64,000 bases of DNA, from the NCBI GenBank assembly GCA_031296305.1, contig JARLFZ010000005.1, positions 22,236 through 86,235 of the forward strand, in the 5' to 3' direction. This stretch comes from Occallatibacter sp. Lineage in GTDB: Bacteria; Acidobacteriota; Terriglobia; Terriglobales; Acidobacteriaceae. A model generated the notes under the pieces. It did no database searches and was not told the DNA's origin. It saw nothing but the letters and a program-made list of their open reading frames with translations. Positions 9,938 through 19,477 of the stretch are shown here, piece after piece (position 1 is the first letter of the stretch; the number at the start of each line of letters is the position of its first letter). A program made the translations under genes and the position numbers.

Positions 9938-11343
9938 TGCACTGGATGGAAAGGATGAACATGCAGAAGTCTGAGACAACTGCCGCGCAAAAGCCGATTG
10001 GCGTGCTGATACTGGGACGCAAGCGCCCCGGATTCGACCAGGAATGGAACCAGATTATTTGTGGGCGCGCCCTGGCTGCGCTGAAGGATATGGGCTACGC
10101 GACAGTCGGAGCCGAGACGCCGGTCATCGACGATGCCACCATCGCAGTGGCGCTCGACAAGATTCGCGCGGCTGGATGCCAGGCGCTGGTGATGTTGCAT
10201 CCCTCGATGGGAAATGGGCAACTGGCGTTGACGGTAGCGCAGCAGTGGCCCGATCCGGTGGTGCTGTGGGCCACGCCGGAGCGGCCGGGCGATGGCAAGG
10301 TGAGCTCGTGCTCGCTGGTGGGGCAACATCTGTGGGGGTCGACGCTGCGGCAAGCGGGGCATGCGTTTGAGCTTGTGTATGGCGATCCGGACGATAAGAC
10401 TTTACGCGCGGAGATGGTGCGGGCGATCGCCATTGCGCGCACAGTGGCGGTGCTGCGCAGTGCGAAAGCAGGTGTGATCGGAACGCACGCACCCGGATTT
10501 ATCGACCTCGCCGCCGATCCGTTTCTTCTGCAAAGGACCATGGGCACGCAGTTGCACCCGTTGAGCCTGCCACAGTTTGTGGAGCGCGTGCATGCGATTG
10601 CTGAAGAGAGTGTGCGCAAGGATGTGGAGCGCGTTCTCGATCTGAAGCTGCCGATGCGCGACGTGACGAAAGACGATTTGCCGATGAGCTCGCGTTGCTA
10701 TTTGGCAATGCGGGAACTGATGGCAGAGGAAAGCCTGGACGCGATCACGATTCAATGCTGGCCCGAGTTGCCTAACATGATTGGGCAGTGGCCGTATCTC
10801 GCGGTTTCGCGGCTGGGCACCGAGAGCGTTGCGGTTGCGATTGAAGGCGATGTGGATGGTTCCATAGGCAGCCTGATGAGCCGCGAGTTGGGAGCGGGGA
10901 CCGGGTACCTGAGCGACTGGCTGGAGCACGATCGCAACACGATTTTCTTTTGGCATCCGGGCATGGCGCCGATGGATATGTGCAATCCGGTGGGTTCGGA
11001 AGGCGGGCCAACGCTGGCCAAGCACTTCAACATTGTGAAGCCGATGGTGGTGGACGGAAGTCTTCGCAGCAACGAGGACGTGACCATAACGCGGCTATGG
11101 CGGTGCGACGGCCGCTATCACATGACGGCGTTTGAAGGGCGCAGTGTGGCGCCGAGGCGCAAGGTGACCGGAAATATGGTGCTGGTGGAAGTGAATGAGA
11201 CCGCAGGCAGCGGCGATGTGCCAGCGCGTTTTGACCGCCTGGTGCACGCGGGCATGCCGCACCACGTGCTGCTGTCGTTTGGCAAGCAGCAAGAGACGTT
11301 CCGGAGATTGGCTAGAGCACTGAACGTGGAATGGAGCGAGTAG
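9937..11343 (+). CDS. L-fucose/L-arabinose isomerase-like family protein; candidate sulfoquinovose isomerase (SqvD-like)
   Basis: ~465 aa, overlaps the PFK stop (TGATG); FucI/AraA-like architecture with AITIQCWPELPNM, VAIEGDVDGSIGSLMSRELG, HAGMPHHVLLSFGK. Alternative start at 9961. Substrate is inferred from neighbours. Confidence 0.68.
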   Translation: MHWMERMNMQKSETTAAQKPIGVLILGRKRPGFDQEWNQIICGRALAALKDMGYATVGAETPVIDDATIAVALDKIRAAGCQALVMLHPSMGNGQLALTVAQQWPDPVVLWATPERPGDGKVSSCSLVGQHLWGSTLRQAGHAFELVYGDPDDKTLRAEMVRAIAIARTVAVLRSAKAGVIGTHAPGFIDLAADPFLLQRTMGTQLHPLSLPQFVERVHAIAEESVRKDVERVLDLKLPMRDVTKDDLPMSSRCYLAMRELMAEESLDAITIQCWPELPNMIGQWPYLAVSRLGTESVAVAIEGDVDGSIGSLMSRELGAGTGYLSDWLEHDRNTIFFWHPGMAPMDMCNPVGSEGGPTLAKHFNIVKPMVVDGSLRSNEDVTITRLWRCDGRYHMTAFEGRSVAPRRKVTGNMVLVEVNETAGSGDVPARFDRLVHAGMPHHVLLSFGKQQETFRRLARALNVEWSE

Positions 11344-11374
11344 GGAGCGGAAAGTGTAGTCGCGGGAGTAGGCG

Positions 11375-11425
11375 AGCGCGGGCGGGGACGCCCGCACTAC
11401 AGCCGGTCTGGAGACCGGCGCTACA
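11375..11425. repeat. Dispersed palindromic intergenic repeat, copy B
   Basis: GCGGGCGGGGACGCCCGCACTACAGCCGGTCTGGAGACCGGCGCTACA. Confidence 0.75.
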
Positions 11426-11476
11426 TAAAAGAACGGCGCTACAAGCCAGAGGTAGCGCACATGCGAGGCGAAGCGG

Positions 11477-12916
11477 ATGAGCAACGACGAGCAAAAATCG
11501 TACAAGGTGTATTTCGGCGGGAAGTGGATTGAGACCGGCGAGAAGATCCAGATCACGGATCCGGCGACGGGCGAAAAGTTTGCCAGCGTTTCCGCGCTCA
11601 ATCGGGATCAGGTGCATTCGGCATTCGACGCGGCGCAGGCGGCATTCCCCGCGTGGCGCGCGCTCACAGCCAAGGAACGCGGCGCATTTTTGTTTCGCGT
11701 GGCCGACGAAGTGCACAAGCGCGCGGATGAGATTGCGCACCTGATCACGCTCGAAAACGGCAAGCCGCTGGCGCAGAGCAAAGGCGAGATGGCGATGACC
11801 GAGGACCATCTACGCTGGTTTGCCGAGGAAGGCCGGCGCGCTTATGGACGGGTAATTCCGCACCAGGCGCCGGGCAAGCGCAACATGGTGGTCAAGACGC
11901 CTATCGGCGTGGTGGGCGCGATTGCTCCGTGGAACTTTCCGCTGGTGTTGGGCATTCGCAAGGCCGCTCCGGCGCTGGCCGCGGGTTGCCCCGTGGTGCT
12001 CAAGCCTTCTTCGCAGACGCCGCTCAGTTCGATTGCTTTCGCCGAGTGCGTTGAGGCGGCCGGAATTCCCGGCGGCGTTTTCCAGCTTGTGATCGGCAGC
12101 GCGCGGATGATTGCCGAGGAGTTTCTTACCAATCCCATCTGCCGCAAGATCACGTTCACGGGCTCGACTGAAGTGGGAAGGGAACTGATCAAGGGAGCGG
12201 CGCAAGCGATCAAGCCGCTCTCGCTCGAGCTGGGCGGGCTGGCACCGCTGCTGGTGTTCGACGATTGCAATCTTGACCAGGCAGTGCAGGAGACGCTCAT
12301 CGCGAAGTTCCGCAACACCGGGCAATCGTGTATCGCGGCGAATCGCATCTACGTGCAGCGTTCCATTCACGACGAGTTCGTGAAGCGGTTCGTCGCCGGA
12401 GTGCAGAAGCTGAAGACCGGTCCCGGATTGGAGCCGAGTGTCGACATCGGACCGCTCATCAACCAGCAAGGGCTGGACGCGGCATTGGCGCAGATTGAAG
12501 AAGCAGTGGGCCGCGGCGGCAAAGTTCTTTGCGGCGGCAAGCGCAAAGGATCGACGGGCTACTTCCTGGAGCCGACGGTGATCGACGGAGTGAGCGCAGC
12601 ATCACTGTGCATGCGCGAGGAGACGTTTGCGCCGGTGGCCCCCATTACGACGTTTGAAACCGAAGATGAGGCGATCGAGTTGGCGAATGGCAGCGAGTTC
12701 GGACTGAGCGCCTACGCGATGACGCGCGACATTGCGCGCATCTTCCGGTTGGCGGAACGCATCGAGGCAGGAACCCTAGGCATCAATGACGGCGCGCCGA
12801 CAACGAGCAATGCCCCCTTCGGCGGCGTGAAGCAAAGCGGATGGGGCCGCGAATTGGGCAGCGAAGGGTTGGAAGCATTTATGGAGACGAAGCATGTCTC
12901 TTTTGGCGGAATGTGA
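11477..12916 (+). CDS. Aldehyde dehydrogenase, GabD/AldA-like; candidate 3-sulfolactaldehyde dehydrogenase
   Basis: GVVGAIAPWNFPLVLGIRKAAPALAAGCPVVLKPSSQTPLS, FTGSTEVGREL, LELGGLAPLLVF, FRNTGQSCIAANR. Confidence 0.9.
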   Translation: MSNDEQKSYKVYFGGKWIETGEKIQITDPATGEKFASVSALNRDQVHSAFDAAQAAFPAWRALTAKERGAFLFRVADEVHKRADEIAHLITLENGKPLAQSKGEMAMTEDHLRWFAEEGRRAYGRVIPHQAPGKRNMVVKTPIGVVGAIAPWNFPLVLGIRKAAPALAAGCPVVLKPSSQTPLSSIAFAECVEAAGIPGGVFQLVIGSARMIAEEFLTNPICRKITFTGSTEVGRELIKGAAQAIKPLSLELGGLAPLLVFDDCNLDQAVQETLIAKFRNTGQSCIAANRIYVQRSIHDEFVKRFVAGVQKLKTGPGLEPSVDIGPLINQQGLDAALAQIEEAVGRGGKVLCGGKRKGSTGYFLEPTVIDGVSAASLCMREETFAPVAPITTFETEDEAIELANGSEFGLSAYAMTRDIARIFRLAERIEAGTLGINDGAPTTSNAPFGGVKQSGWGRELGSEGLEAFMETKHVSFGGM

Positions 12917-12952
12917 CATTTTCACGGAAGGAACAATGAAGGAGCAAATGCG

Positions 12953-13234
12953 ATGATTCAGTTTCTCGTTCACGATACAGCGGACACGGTTGGCGTGGCC
13001 GTCGTGGATATTGCGGCCGGAACAGAGTTGACCGGCCGGGATCTCTCAACCAATAAGCCACTGACGGCGAAGGCGGCGCAGGATATTCCGCTGGGCCACA
13101 AACTGGCGCTCAAGGATTTGGCCGTGGGCGACACGGTGATCAAGTATGGCTGCGAAATCGGAAAGATCGTGCAGCCGGTCAAGGCCGGGCAACACGTGCA
13201 CGTGCAGAATTTGAAGACGAAGAGGTGGGCATAA
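12953..13234 (+). CDS. suyA: Sulfolactate sulfo-lyase, small subunit (SAF domain, UxaA N-terminal-like)
   Basis: 93 aa: [20 protein letters not shown]...[49 protein letters not shown]; stand-alone subunit abutting suyB. Confidence 0.87.
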   Translation: MIQFLVHDTADTVGVAVVDIAAGTELTGRDLSTNKPLTAKAAQDIPLGHKLALKDLAVGDTVIKYGCEIGKIVQPVKAGQHVHVQNLKTKRWA

Positions 13235-14397
13235 TGAAGGACCAGACAATTCATGCGTATCGGCGTGAAAATGGGCGCGTCGGCGTTCGTAATCACGTGA
13301 TTATCCTGGCCGTGGACGATATTTCGAATGCCGCGACCGAGGCTGTGGCTAACAACATTAAGGGAACGCTGGGCCTACCCCACTCGTACGGACGCCTGCA
13401 GTTCGGCGAGGACCTCGAGCTTTTCTTCCGCACCATGATCGGCACCGGCTCGAATCCCAACGTGGCCGCGGCGATTGTGATCGGCATTGAGCCGGGCTGG
13501 ACGCAGAAGATTGTGGACGGCATCGCGAAGACCGGCAAGCCGGTGGCCGGATTTTCCATCGAAGGCCAGGGCGACATCGCGTGCATCGCGCAGGCTTCAA
13601 GGAAGGCGAAGGAGTTTGTGCAGTGGGCGACGGAGCTGCAGCGCACAGAGTGCAAGTTCAGCGAGCTCTACATTAGCGTGAAGTGCGGCGAGAGTGACAC
13701 CACCACCGGGCTTGCAAGCTGTCCCGCGGTCGGCAACGTGATTGACAAGCACTGCGCCAACGGCGGCATGGCCTCCTTCGGCGAAACCACGGAGCTGACC
13801 GGCGCCGAGCATATTGTGGCCGCCAAGGCCGTGAATGAAGCGGTGCGTGCGCAGTTCCAGGCCATGTTTGATGACTACCAGAAGCTGGTATTCGGCCAGA
13901 AGACCGACGATCTCTCCGAATCGCAGCCGACGAAGGGCAACATTGCCGGCGGATTGACGACTATCGAAGAGAAGGCGCTGGGCAACGTGGAGAAGCTGGG
14001 CAAGCACACGAAGTTCGTCGGTTGCCTGAAACCGGCAGAGATGCCCACGGACAAGGGCCTGTGGTTCATGGATACGTCGAGTGCCGCTGCAGAAGCCGTG
14101 ACACTATGGGCGGCTTCGGGTGCGGTGGTGCACTTGTTCCCGACGGGACAAGGCAACGTGATCGGCAATCCCATTGAGCCGGTGATCAAGCTCTCGGGAA
14201 ATCCCAAGACCGTAAAGTTGATGGCCGATCATATCGACGTGGACGTGTCGCCGGTTCTGCAGGGCGAGATGACGCTCGACCAGGCTGGCGATGCGTTGAT
14301 CGAGATGATCGTGCGCACAGCGAACGGACGGAATACTGCGGCGGAAGCGCTGGGTCATCGCGAGTTTGTGATGACAAAGCTCTATCGCAGCGCGTAA
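13234..14397 (+). CDS. suyB: Sulfolactate sulfo-lyase, large subunit (UxaA family)
   Basis: [79 protein letters not shown]...[11 protein letters not shown]...[29 protein letters not shown] overlap with suyA. Confidence 0.88.
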   Translation: MKDQTIHAYRRENGRVGVRNHVIILAVDDISNAATEAVANNIKGTLGLPHSYGRLQFGEDLELFFRTMIGTGSNPNVAAAIVIGIEPGWTQKIVDGIAKTGKPVAGFSIEGQGDIACIAQASRKAKEFVQWATELQRTECKFSELYISVKCGESDTTTGLASCPAVGNVIDKHCANGGMASFGETTELTGAEHIVAAKAVNEAVRAQFQAMFDDYQKLVFGQKTDDLSESQPTKGNIAGGLTTIEEKALGNVEKLGKHTKFVGCLKPAEMPTDKGLWFMDTSSAAAEAVTLWAASGAVVHLFPTGQGNVIGNPIEPVIKLSGNPKTVKLMADHIDVDVSPVLQGEMTLDQAGDALIEMIVRTANGRNTAAEALGHREFVMTKLYRSA

Positions 14398-14626
14398 CTT
14401 CCTCAAGAGTCTGTTGACAAGGTCGCAGATTCGATGAGGATTTTGAAAAGGTACGATTTTAATCGTGCCAGGTGAGCAGTAAGTAAGCACTCGGCTTTAG
14501 CCGCTGAGGGGATGTTGTTCAAAGACATCCCTCAGGGGCTAAAGCCCACAGACTTTTTCGAACGGCGAACGGCACGGCTAAAGCCATGCCCTTTCAAAGC
14601 GCCAATCGCTTTTTATTGAGGCTTTT

Positions 14627-15691
14627 ATGAATCGTTATTCCAAAGAAACGCTTGTTAGCGTCGTGACGCAACTGGCAGCCGGAATGGGCGTGCCTGTTGC
14701 CGATGCGGCGCTTTTTGCCGAGGTGCTGGTGGATGCCGACGTGAGCGGCGTCTCCACCCACGGGGTCTCGCGGCTGAATATTTACCTGAAGCGCATCGAT
14801 TTGGGACTCATCGATCCCAGAGCGAAGCTGAACATTGACCGGCAAGCGGGGAGCGTGCTGGTTCTCGATGCCGGGAACGGGCTCGGACAGATACAGGCGC
14901 GCAAGGCTCTCGACCTGCTGATGCCGATGGCGCGCCAGAATGGCGTGGCGACCGCGACCATTCGCAACTCACAGCACTTTGGCGCGCTGTCATGGTACGC
15001 AAACTTCGCGGCCAGCCAGGGCATGGTTTTGCTGGCCATGACCAACTGCGAGCCGGCCATGTCGCCTGAAGGCGGATACGAAGCATTTTTTGGCACCAAC
15101 CCCATCGCCGCTTCATTCCCCACCGGCAAAGGATTTCCGGTGAAGATCGATCTCGCGACTTCAGGCGTTGCGCGCGGCAACATCATCGCCGCACAAAAGA
15201 AAGGCCAGCCCATTCCGCCGGGCTGGGCCCTCGACGCGCAAGGGAATCCAACCACCGATGCATCGCAGGCGCTGCTGGGCACGGTGCTCACCATGGCAGG
15301 GCACAAGGGCTATGCGCTGGCGATGATGGTGGAGCTTTTCAGCGGCGTGCTTTCGGGCTCGGCGATCGGCCCGGACGTGGGCTCGATGTACAAGAACCTC
15401 GATCGCAAGCAGGATGTGGGCCATTTCTTCTGCCTGTTCGACGTGAAGGCTTTCCTCGATTACGACGAGTACCTCAAGCGCATCGACGAAACCATCGATC
15501 GCATCAAGAGTTCGAAAAAGCGCCCTGGCGTAGAAGAGATTCTGGTTCCCGGCGAGCGTTCCGCGCGGAAAGCCGCCATCAACAATGCCGAGGGTGTCCC
15601 CGTTTCACCCGAGACGATCGCGGAGATCGAGCAGTGGTGCTCCCGCTTGCACGTCGCATTCAATTGTCATGAGGTGGTAGGCCAGCCATGA
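14627..15691 (+). CDS. comC: Ldh2/malate-L-lactate dehydrogenase family; (R)-sulfolactate dehydrogenase candidate
   Basis: VLVDADVSGVSTHGVSRLNIYLKRIDLGLID, NSQHFGALSWYA, FFGTNPIAASFPTG, LGTVLTMAGHKGYALAMMVELFSGVLSGS; adjacent to suyAB. Confidence 0.83.
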   Translation: MNRYSKETLVSVVTQLAAGMGVPVADAALFAEVLVDADVSGVSTHGVSRLNIYLKRIDLGLIDPRAKLNIDRQAGSVLVLDAGNGLGQIQARKALDLLMPMARQNGVATATIRNSQHFGALSWYANFAASQGMVLLAMTNCEPAMSPEGGYEAFFGTNPIAASFPTGKGFPVKIDLATSGVARGNIIAAQKKGQPIPPGWALDAQGNPTTDASQALLGTVLTMAGHKGYALAMMVELFSGVLSGSAIGPDVGSMYKNLDRKQDVGHFFCLFDVKAFLDYDEYLKRIDETIDRIKSSKKRPGVEEILVPGERSARKAAINNAEGVPVSPETIAEIEQWCSRLHVAFNCHEVVGQP

Positions 15692-16677
15692 AGGATATTT
15701 TGACCGATATTTTGATTTCGGAAAACATTCAAGGCGCCGGTGTCGATGCGTTGGGCGCTAGGTTTCGTGTCGCCTTCCAGCCGGATTTGTGGAAGGATCC
15801 GGCACTGCTTGCCGAAAAGGTGAAGCAATGCAGGGCGCTGATCGTGCGCAACCAGACGCCGGTGACAGCGTCGCTTATCGACGCGGCGCAAGAGCTGCTG
15901 GTGATTGGCAGGGCCGGGGTGGGGCTCGACAATGTCGACTACAAACACGCCGAGAAAGCTGGCATTGTGGTTTCGTTTACGCCGGACCAGAATGCCATCA
16001 GCGTGGCCGAGATTGCCATCGGCATGATGCTGTCGCTGGCGCGATTTATTCCCGCCGCCGACGCGGATACGAAGAAGGGCAACTGGAACCGGCAGCGCTT
16101 CGTGGGCACGGAGCTCTACGGCAAAACGCTGGGCATCGTGGGCGCGGGCAAGATCGGATACCTGACTGCGCGGCGTGCGATGGCGTTCGGCATGAAGGTT
16201 CTGGCCTACGATCCTTTTCTGAGCCGGGACAATATTCTGCTGAGCGAAGTGCAGGCCGAGTTGGTGGAGCTGGATGAGTTGCTGGCGCGGGCGGACGTGG
16301 TTTCGTGCCATTTGCCGGCTACGACGCAGACCGTGGGGCTGCTGAACCGCGAGCGCTTCATGAGCATGAAGCCGGGCGCGTTTTTCATCAACACTTCGCG
16401 CGGCAAAGTGGTAGTGGAACAGGATTTGGTGGAGGCGCTGAAGGCCGGGATTGTGGGAGGAGCGGCGCTGGATGTGCGGAGCAAAGAGCCTCCGCAGGTG
16501 GGCGAGCTCGAGGCCATGCCGAACGTGATTCTTTTGCCGCACATCGCGGCGTTCACCAACGAGGCGCAGGATCGCGTGACGGCGGCAATCTGCGAGGATG
16601 TGGCGAGAGTGCTGGACGGAAAGCCGGCGCTGAATGCGGTGAAGCGGGCAATGCCAATGCCGCGCGTTACTTCCTGA
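15688..16677 (+). CDS. slcC: D-isomer-specific 2-hydroxyacid dehydrogenase; (S)-sulfolactate dehydrogenase candidate
   Basis: VIGRAGVGLDNVDYKHAEKAGIVVSFTPDQNAISVAE, GKTLGIVGAGKIGYLTARRAMAFGMKVLAYDPF, FFINTSRGKVVVEQDLVEAL; ATGA overlap with upstream dehydrogenase. Confidence 0.83.
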   Translation: MKDILTDILISENIQGAGVDALGARFRVAFQPDLWKDPALLAEKVKQCRALIVRNQTPVTASLIDAAQELLVIGRAGVGLDNVDYKHAEKAGIVVSFTPDQNAISVAEIAIGMMLSLARFIPAADADTKKGNWNRQRFVGTELYGKTLGIVGAGKIGYLTARRAMAFGMKVLAYDPFLSRDNILLSEVQAELVELDELLARADVVSCHLPATTQTVGLLNRERFMSMKPGAFFINTSRGKVVVEQDLVEALKAGIVGGAALDVRSKEPPQVGELEAMPNVILLPHIAAFTNEAQDRVTAAICEDVARVLDGKPALNAVKRAMPMPRVTS

Positions 16678-18160
16678 TCTGGATCGGCTTTTGCCCGTCG
16701 GGTTTGGGCACGAAGATATCCTGCCAGATCAGGCCGCACTCCTTGACCATCTGCATCGGATACTCGAGGCGGCCGAGCTCGGCTTCGGCGTTATTGGTGC
16801 CGAAAGAGAATTTGCAGCCGGCAGCCTTGGCCAATTTAAGAAATGCCGGGCTCGGAATCTTTCGGCGGTTGTTGATTTCGATGGCTACATCGTTGCGCAG
16901 GGCCGCGTCGATCACGCATTGCATTCGCGGCGGCGTCCACAGCGCGTCGTAATCCGCGGCAATCTGGTCGGGGATATAGGTCGCGTTGGCGTAGATGTCG
17001 ACAGGCTCGCGCATGATGCCCTCAATGCGCTTCACTAACATCTCCATGAACGCCTGCTTGTCGGTGATCACGCCGATCTCCTCGGGAATCCAGATCCTCA
17101 TGCGCTTGCCATTGTCATCGCTAAACGTCATCGCGTCGGTGAAGACGTAATCGAAGCGGGCGACGGATTCGGGCGAGACGAGAGTGCGCCACTCGCGGCC
17201 TTCTGCCTGCATGGCCACGAAGCAGGGTTGGCCCTTCATGCTTTCGAGATAGTCGCGAATGCTGGCGTCGTCGTGCACGGGGAAGCTGAGGCCGCAATTG
17301 ATAGCAATGCCGTAGCCGATGCCGACTCGCCGCGAGTTGGAGAGGGCCTGATCGAGCGTGAGCCCACCCTTGAGGTGGGTGTGGTAATCGACCACGGGAA
17401 TGTTGGCCGCGCCGAGACGGATGATGTCGCGATAGACGTCGTCGACTATTGGGCGCTCGTCGGAGAGCTGCGGGACGGCATCGGGCAGCGGGCGGACGCG
17501 AAGGTTGCGGAAGAATGTTGCGCTCTGCGGGCTGCGCGCTTCGAGGGCGAATGTGCCATGGCTGATGCGGCAGTTGAAATCTGGGTTCGCTGAAAATGGC
17601 TCGTTCGGCTCGATGTAATCGACGACAAGCATGTTGTTGATGCGGACCTGTACCTGCTTTTGACGGACGAGAATACTCAGAGTGAACCATTCGTTGTCGA
17701 GGATGAATTGTTTCCAGACATGCCGCACGCCCATGAGCGAGCCGGTTTTTCTGCGTTGGATGAAGCCGTTCGGACCGCGTGCGTCATTGGCCAACAGCAC
17801 CTGAAATCCCGGAGAGGGTGAGGTCGACGGACGGGCTTTGGTGTGAAAGCAGATGGCGGACTCCGCGCCCGGCTGCAACATCACTTCCGCGCCGAATTCG
17901 AAGTTCGTGAAATTCGCTTGGCCGGAAGAACCGGTATAGAGGAGGCGCGCATTCGCGCCGCGGACGGATATTTGACCGTTGGTTGCGCTGAACGCATCCG
18001 CGCGCTCGTGGGCCCGCCAGCCGTGCAGAGAGGTACCGTCGAAGAGCGAGATCCAGTCCGTCGATTCGGCGGGAAGGGAACGGATCGCTGCCGGGGCAGC
18101 GAGAAGTAGCGCCAATGCATCGCGTCGCGAGATAGTGGGCATGGACTCCTTTCGTGCCAA
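16667..18160 (-). CDS. DUF1080 (3-keto-disaccharide hydrolase-like) domain fused to a PHP/amidohydrolase-like domain
   Basis: N-terminal ISLFDGTSLHGWRAHERADAFSATNGQISVRG (DUF1080-like jelly roll); C-terminal IPVVDYHTHLKGGLTLDQAL; signal sequence MPTISRRDALALLLAAPAAI. Confidence 0.72.
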   Translation of the reverse strand: MARKESMPTISRRDALALLLAAPAAIRSLPAESTDWISLFDGTSLHGWRAHERADAFSATNGQISVRGANARLLYTGSSGQANFTNFEFGAEVMLQPGAESAICFHTKARPSTSPSPGFQVLLANDARGPNGFIQRRKTGSLMGVRHVWKQFILDNEWFTLSILVRQKQVQVRINNMLVVDYIEPNEPFSANPDFNCRISHGTFALEARSPQSATFFRNLRVRPLPDAVPQLSDERPIVDDVYRDIIRLGAANIPVVDYHTHLKGGLTLDQALSNSRRVGIGYGIAINCGLSFPVHDDASIRDYLESMKGQPCFVAMQAEGREWRTLVSPESVARFDYVFTDAMTFSDDNGKRMRIWIPEEIGVITDKQAFMEMLVKRIEGIMREPVDIYANATYIPDQIAADYDALWTPPRMQCVIDAALRNDVAIEINNRRKIPSPAFLKLAKAAGCKFSFGTNNAEAELGRLEYPMQMVKECGLIWQDIFVPKPDGQKPIQIRK

Positions 18161-18162
18161 GA

Positions 18163-19434
18163 CTATGCCGCGGCGGTGGCGGGCTGATCGAGTGTGCGAT
18201 ATTTGCGGCCGACGGCGAAGAGGGCAAACGTGCCTGCAAGAGGCATGAGCCCGACCAGCAGAAAGACCGGCGTGTAGGAGAAGCGGTCGATGAGAATGCC
18301 CGTGAGCAACGGAAACAATGCGCCGCTCAAGTCTCCGGCAATACCCATCAGCCCTGCGGCGCGGCCCACCTGGTGCTCGGGAAACAGATCGGTGACGGCC
18401 GCGAACATATGCGCGGAGAGAAAATTGTCAGCTGCAATGGTCACGGAGAGCAGGGTCATGACCAGACCGATGCCGCGAAGAAAAGGCACGCCCAGGCTGA
18501 GCAAGCAGACGAGCGCGCTGCCATACATCAGGATCCGCCGCGTATTGCGCACCGAGAATCCGCGACGAATCATCGCACCCGCTGCCCACCCTCCCGCGAT
18601 GCCGCCGACGTCGCCCATCAGAAACGGAATCCATGCGACGATTCCAATCTGCACCATGGTCATGTGGCGCGCGCTGAAAAGATAGATGGGCGTCCAGTAC
18701 CAGTAGAACTGCATGACAGGTCCAACAAAGAAGCGGCAAAGGATGACAGCCCATGTGGAAGAGTTGCTGAGGAGCTCGCGTGCGGAGATCGAAGGCTGCC
18801 CGGCCGGCGCCGTCGATTTCGGCTCCTTGCCGTACATGAAATACCAGGTGGGAATCCAAAGGAACCCGGCAATCGCGGGCACGATGAACGCAACGCGGAA
18901 ACCATAATGCTGGAGGAGGTACACCATGACCGGTACGGCGAGAGTTGCGCCAATGACGCTGCCGCCGTTGAAGATGCCGATGGCGAGAGTGCGGTCTTTC
19001 TTCTCAAATAGCCGCGTGATGGTCTTGACCCCACCCGTGTAGGTGCCGCACTCGCCAGTGCCTTTCCAGTATTGCGAGAGGCCGAGCGACAGTCCCGAGC
19101 CCGCGAGCGCAAACGAGGCGGTCGCGGTCGACCACCATGCGATGGCAGCCGTGAGCCCGAGGCGAGCGCCCAGGCGATCCATGAGATAGCCCATGGGGAA
19201 TTCGCCGGTCATCATGCCGAAGCCGAGCGCGGAGACGATTCTTCCGTAGGCGGCGTTGGTGAGATGGAAAACCGTGCGCAGCACAGGTGCCATGACCGAA
19301 AGCGCCAGGCGGGCGATGAACATGATGACGGTGAGAAAGAAAAGCAGGCAGAGAATGAGCCAGGCACGCGCCCTTCTGGAACGCTCGAGTGCTTGTCCGC
19401 TCTCGGTCTGGATGATCTCTTCAGCGTGCGGCAA
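18163..19434 (-). CDS. MFS transporter, anion:cation symporter (ExuT/GudP)-like
   Basis: 12-TM hydrophobic pattern; GMMTGEFPMGYLMDRLGARLGL, YWKGTGECGTYTGGVKTITRLFEKKDRTLAIGIFNGGSVIGATLAVPV. Confidence 0.83.
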   Translation of the reverse strand: MPHAEEIIQTESGQALERSRRARAWLILCLLFFLTVIMFIARLALSVMAPVLRTVFHLTNAAYGRIVSALGFGMMTGEFPMGYLMDRLGARLGLTAAIAWWSTATASFALAGSGLSLGLSQYWKGTGECGTYTGGVKTITRLFEKKDRTLAIGIFNGGSVIGATLAVPVMVYLLQHYGFRVAFIVPAIAGFLWIPTWYFMYGKEPKSTAPAGQPSISARELLSNSSTWAVILCRFFVGPVMQFYWYWTPIYLFSARHMTMVQIGIVAWIPFLMGDVGGIAGGWAAGAMIRRGFSVRNTRRILMYGSALVCLLSLGVPFLRGIGLVMTLLSVTIAADNFLSAHMFAAVTDLFPEHQVGRAAGLMGIAGDLSGALFPLLTGILIDRFSYTPVFLLVGLMPLAGTFALFAVGRKYRTLDQPATAAA

Positions 19435-19477
19435 ACTGCCTCCGGGCCCTAACTGCTATGCGAGACGACGTGCGTCC

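Noticed and set aside
12953-14397. Altronate/galactarate dehydratase (UxaA) annotation
   Set aside because: Split small/large subunits and adjacency to ComC and SlcC-type dehydrogenases fit SuyAB better; no uxuA/uxaB/kdgK-type genes nearby. Phylogeny would settle it.
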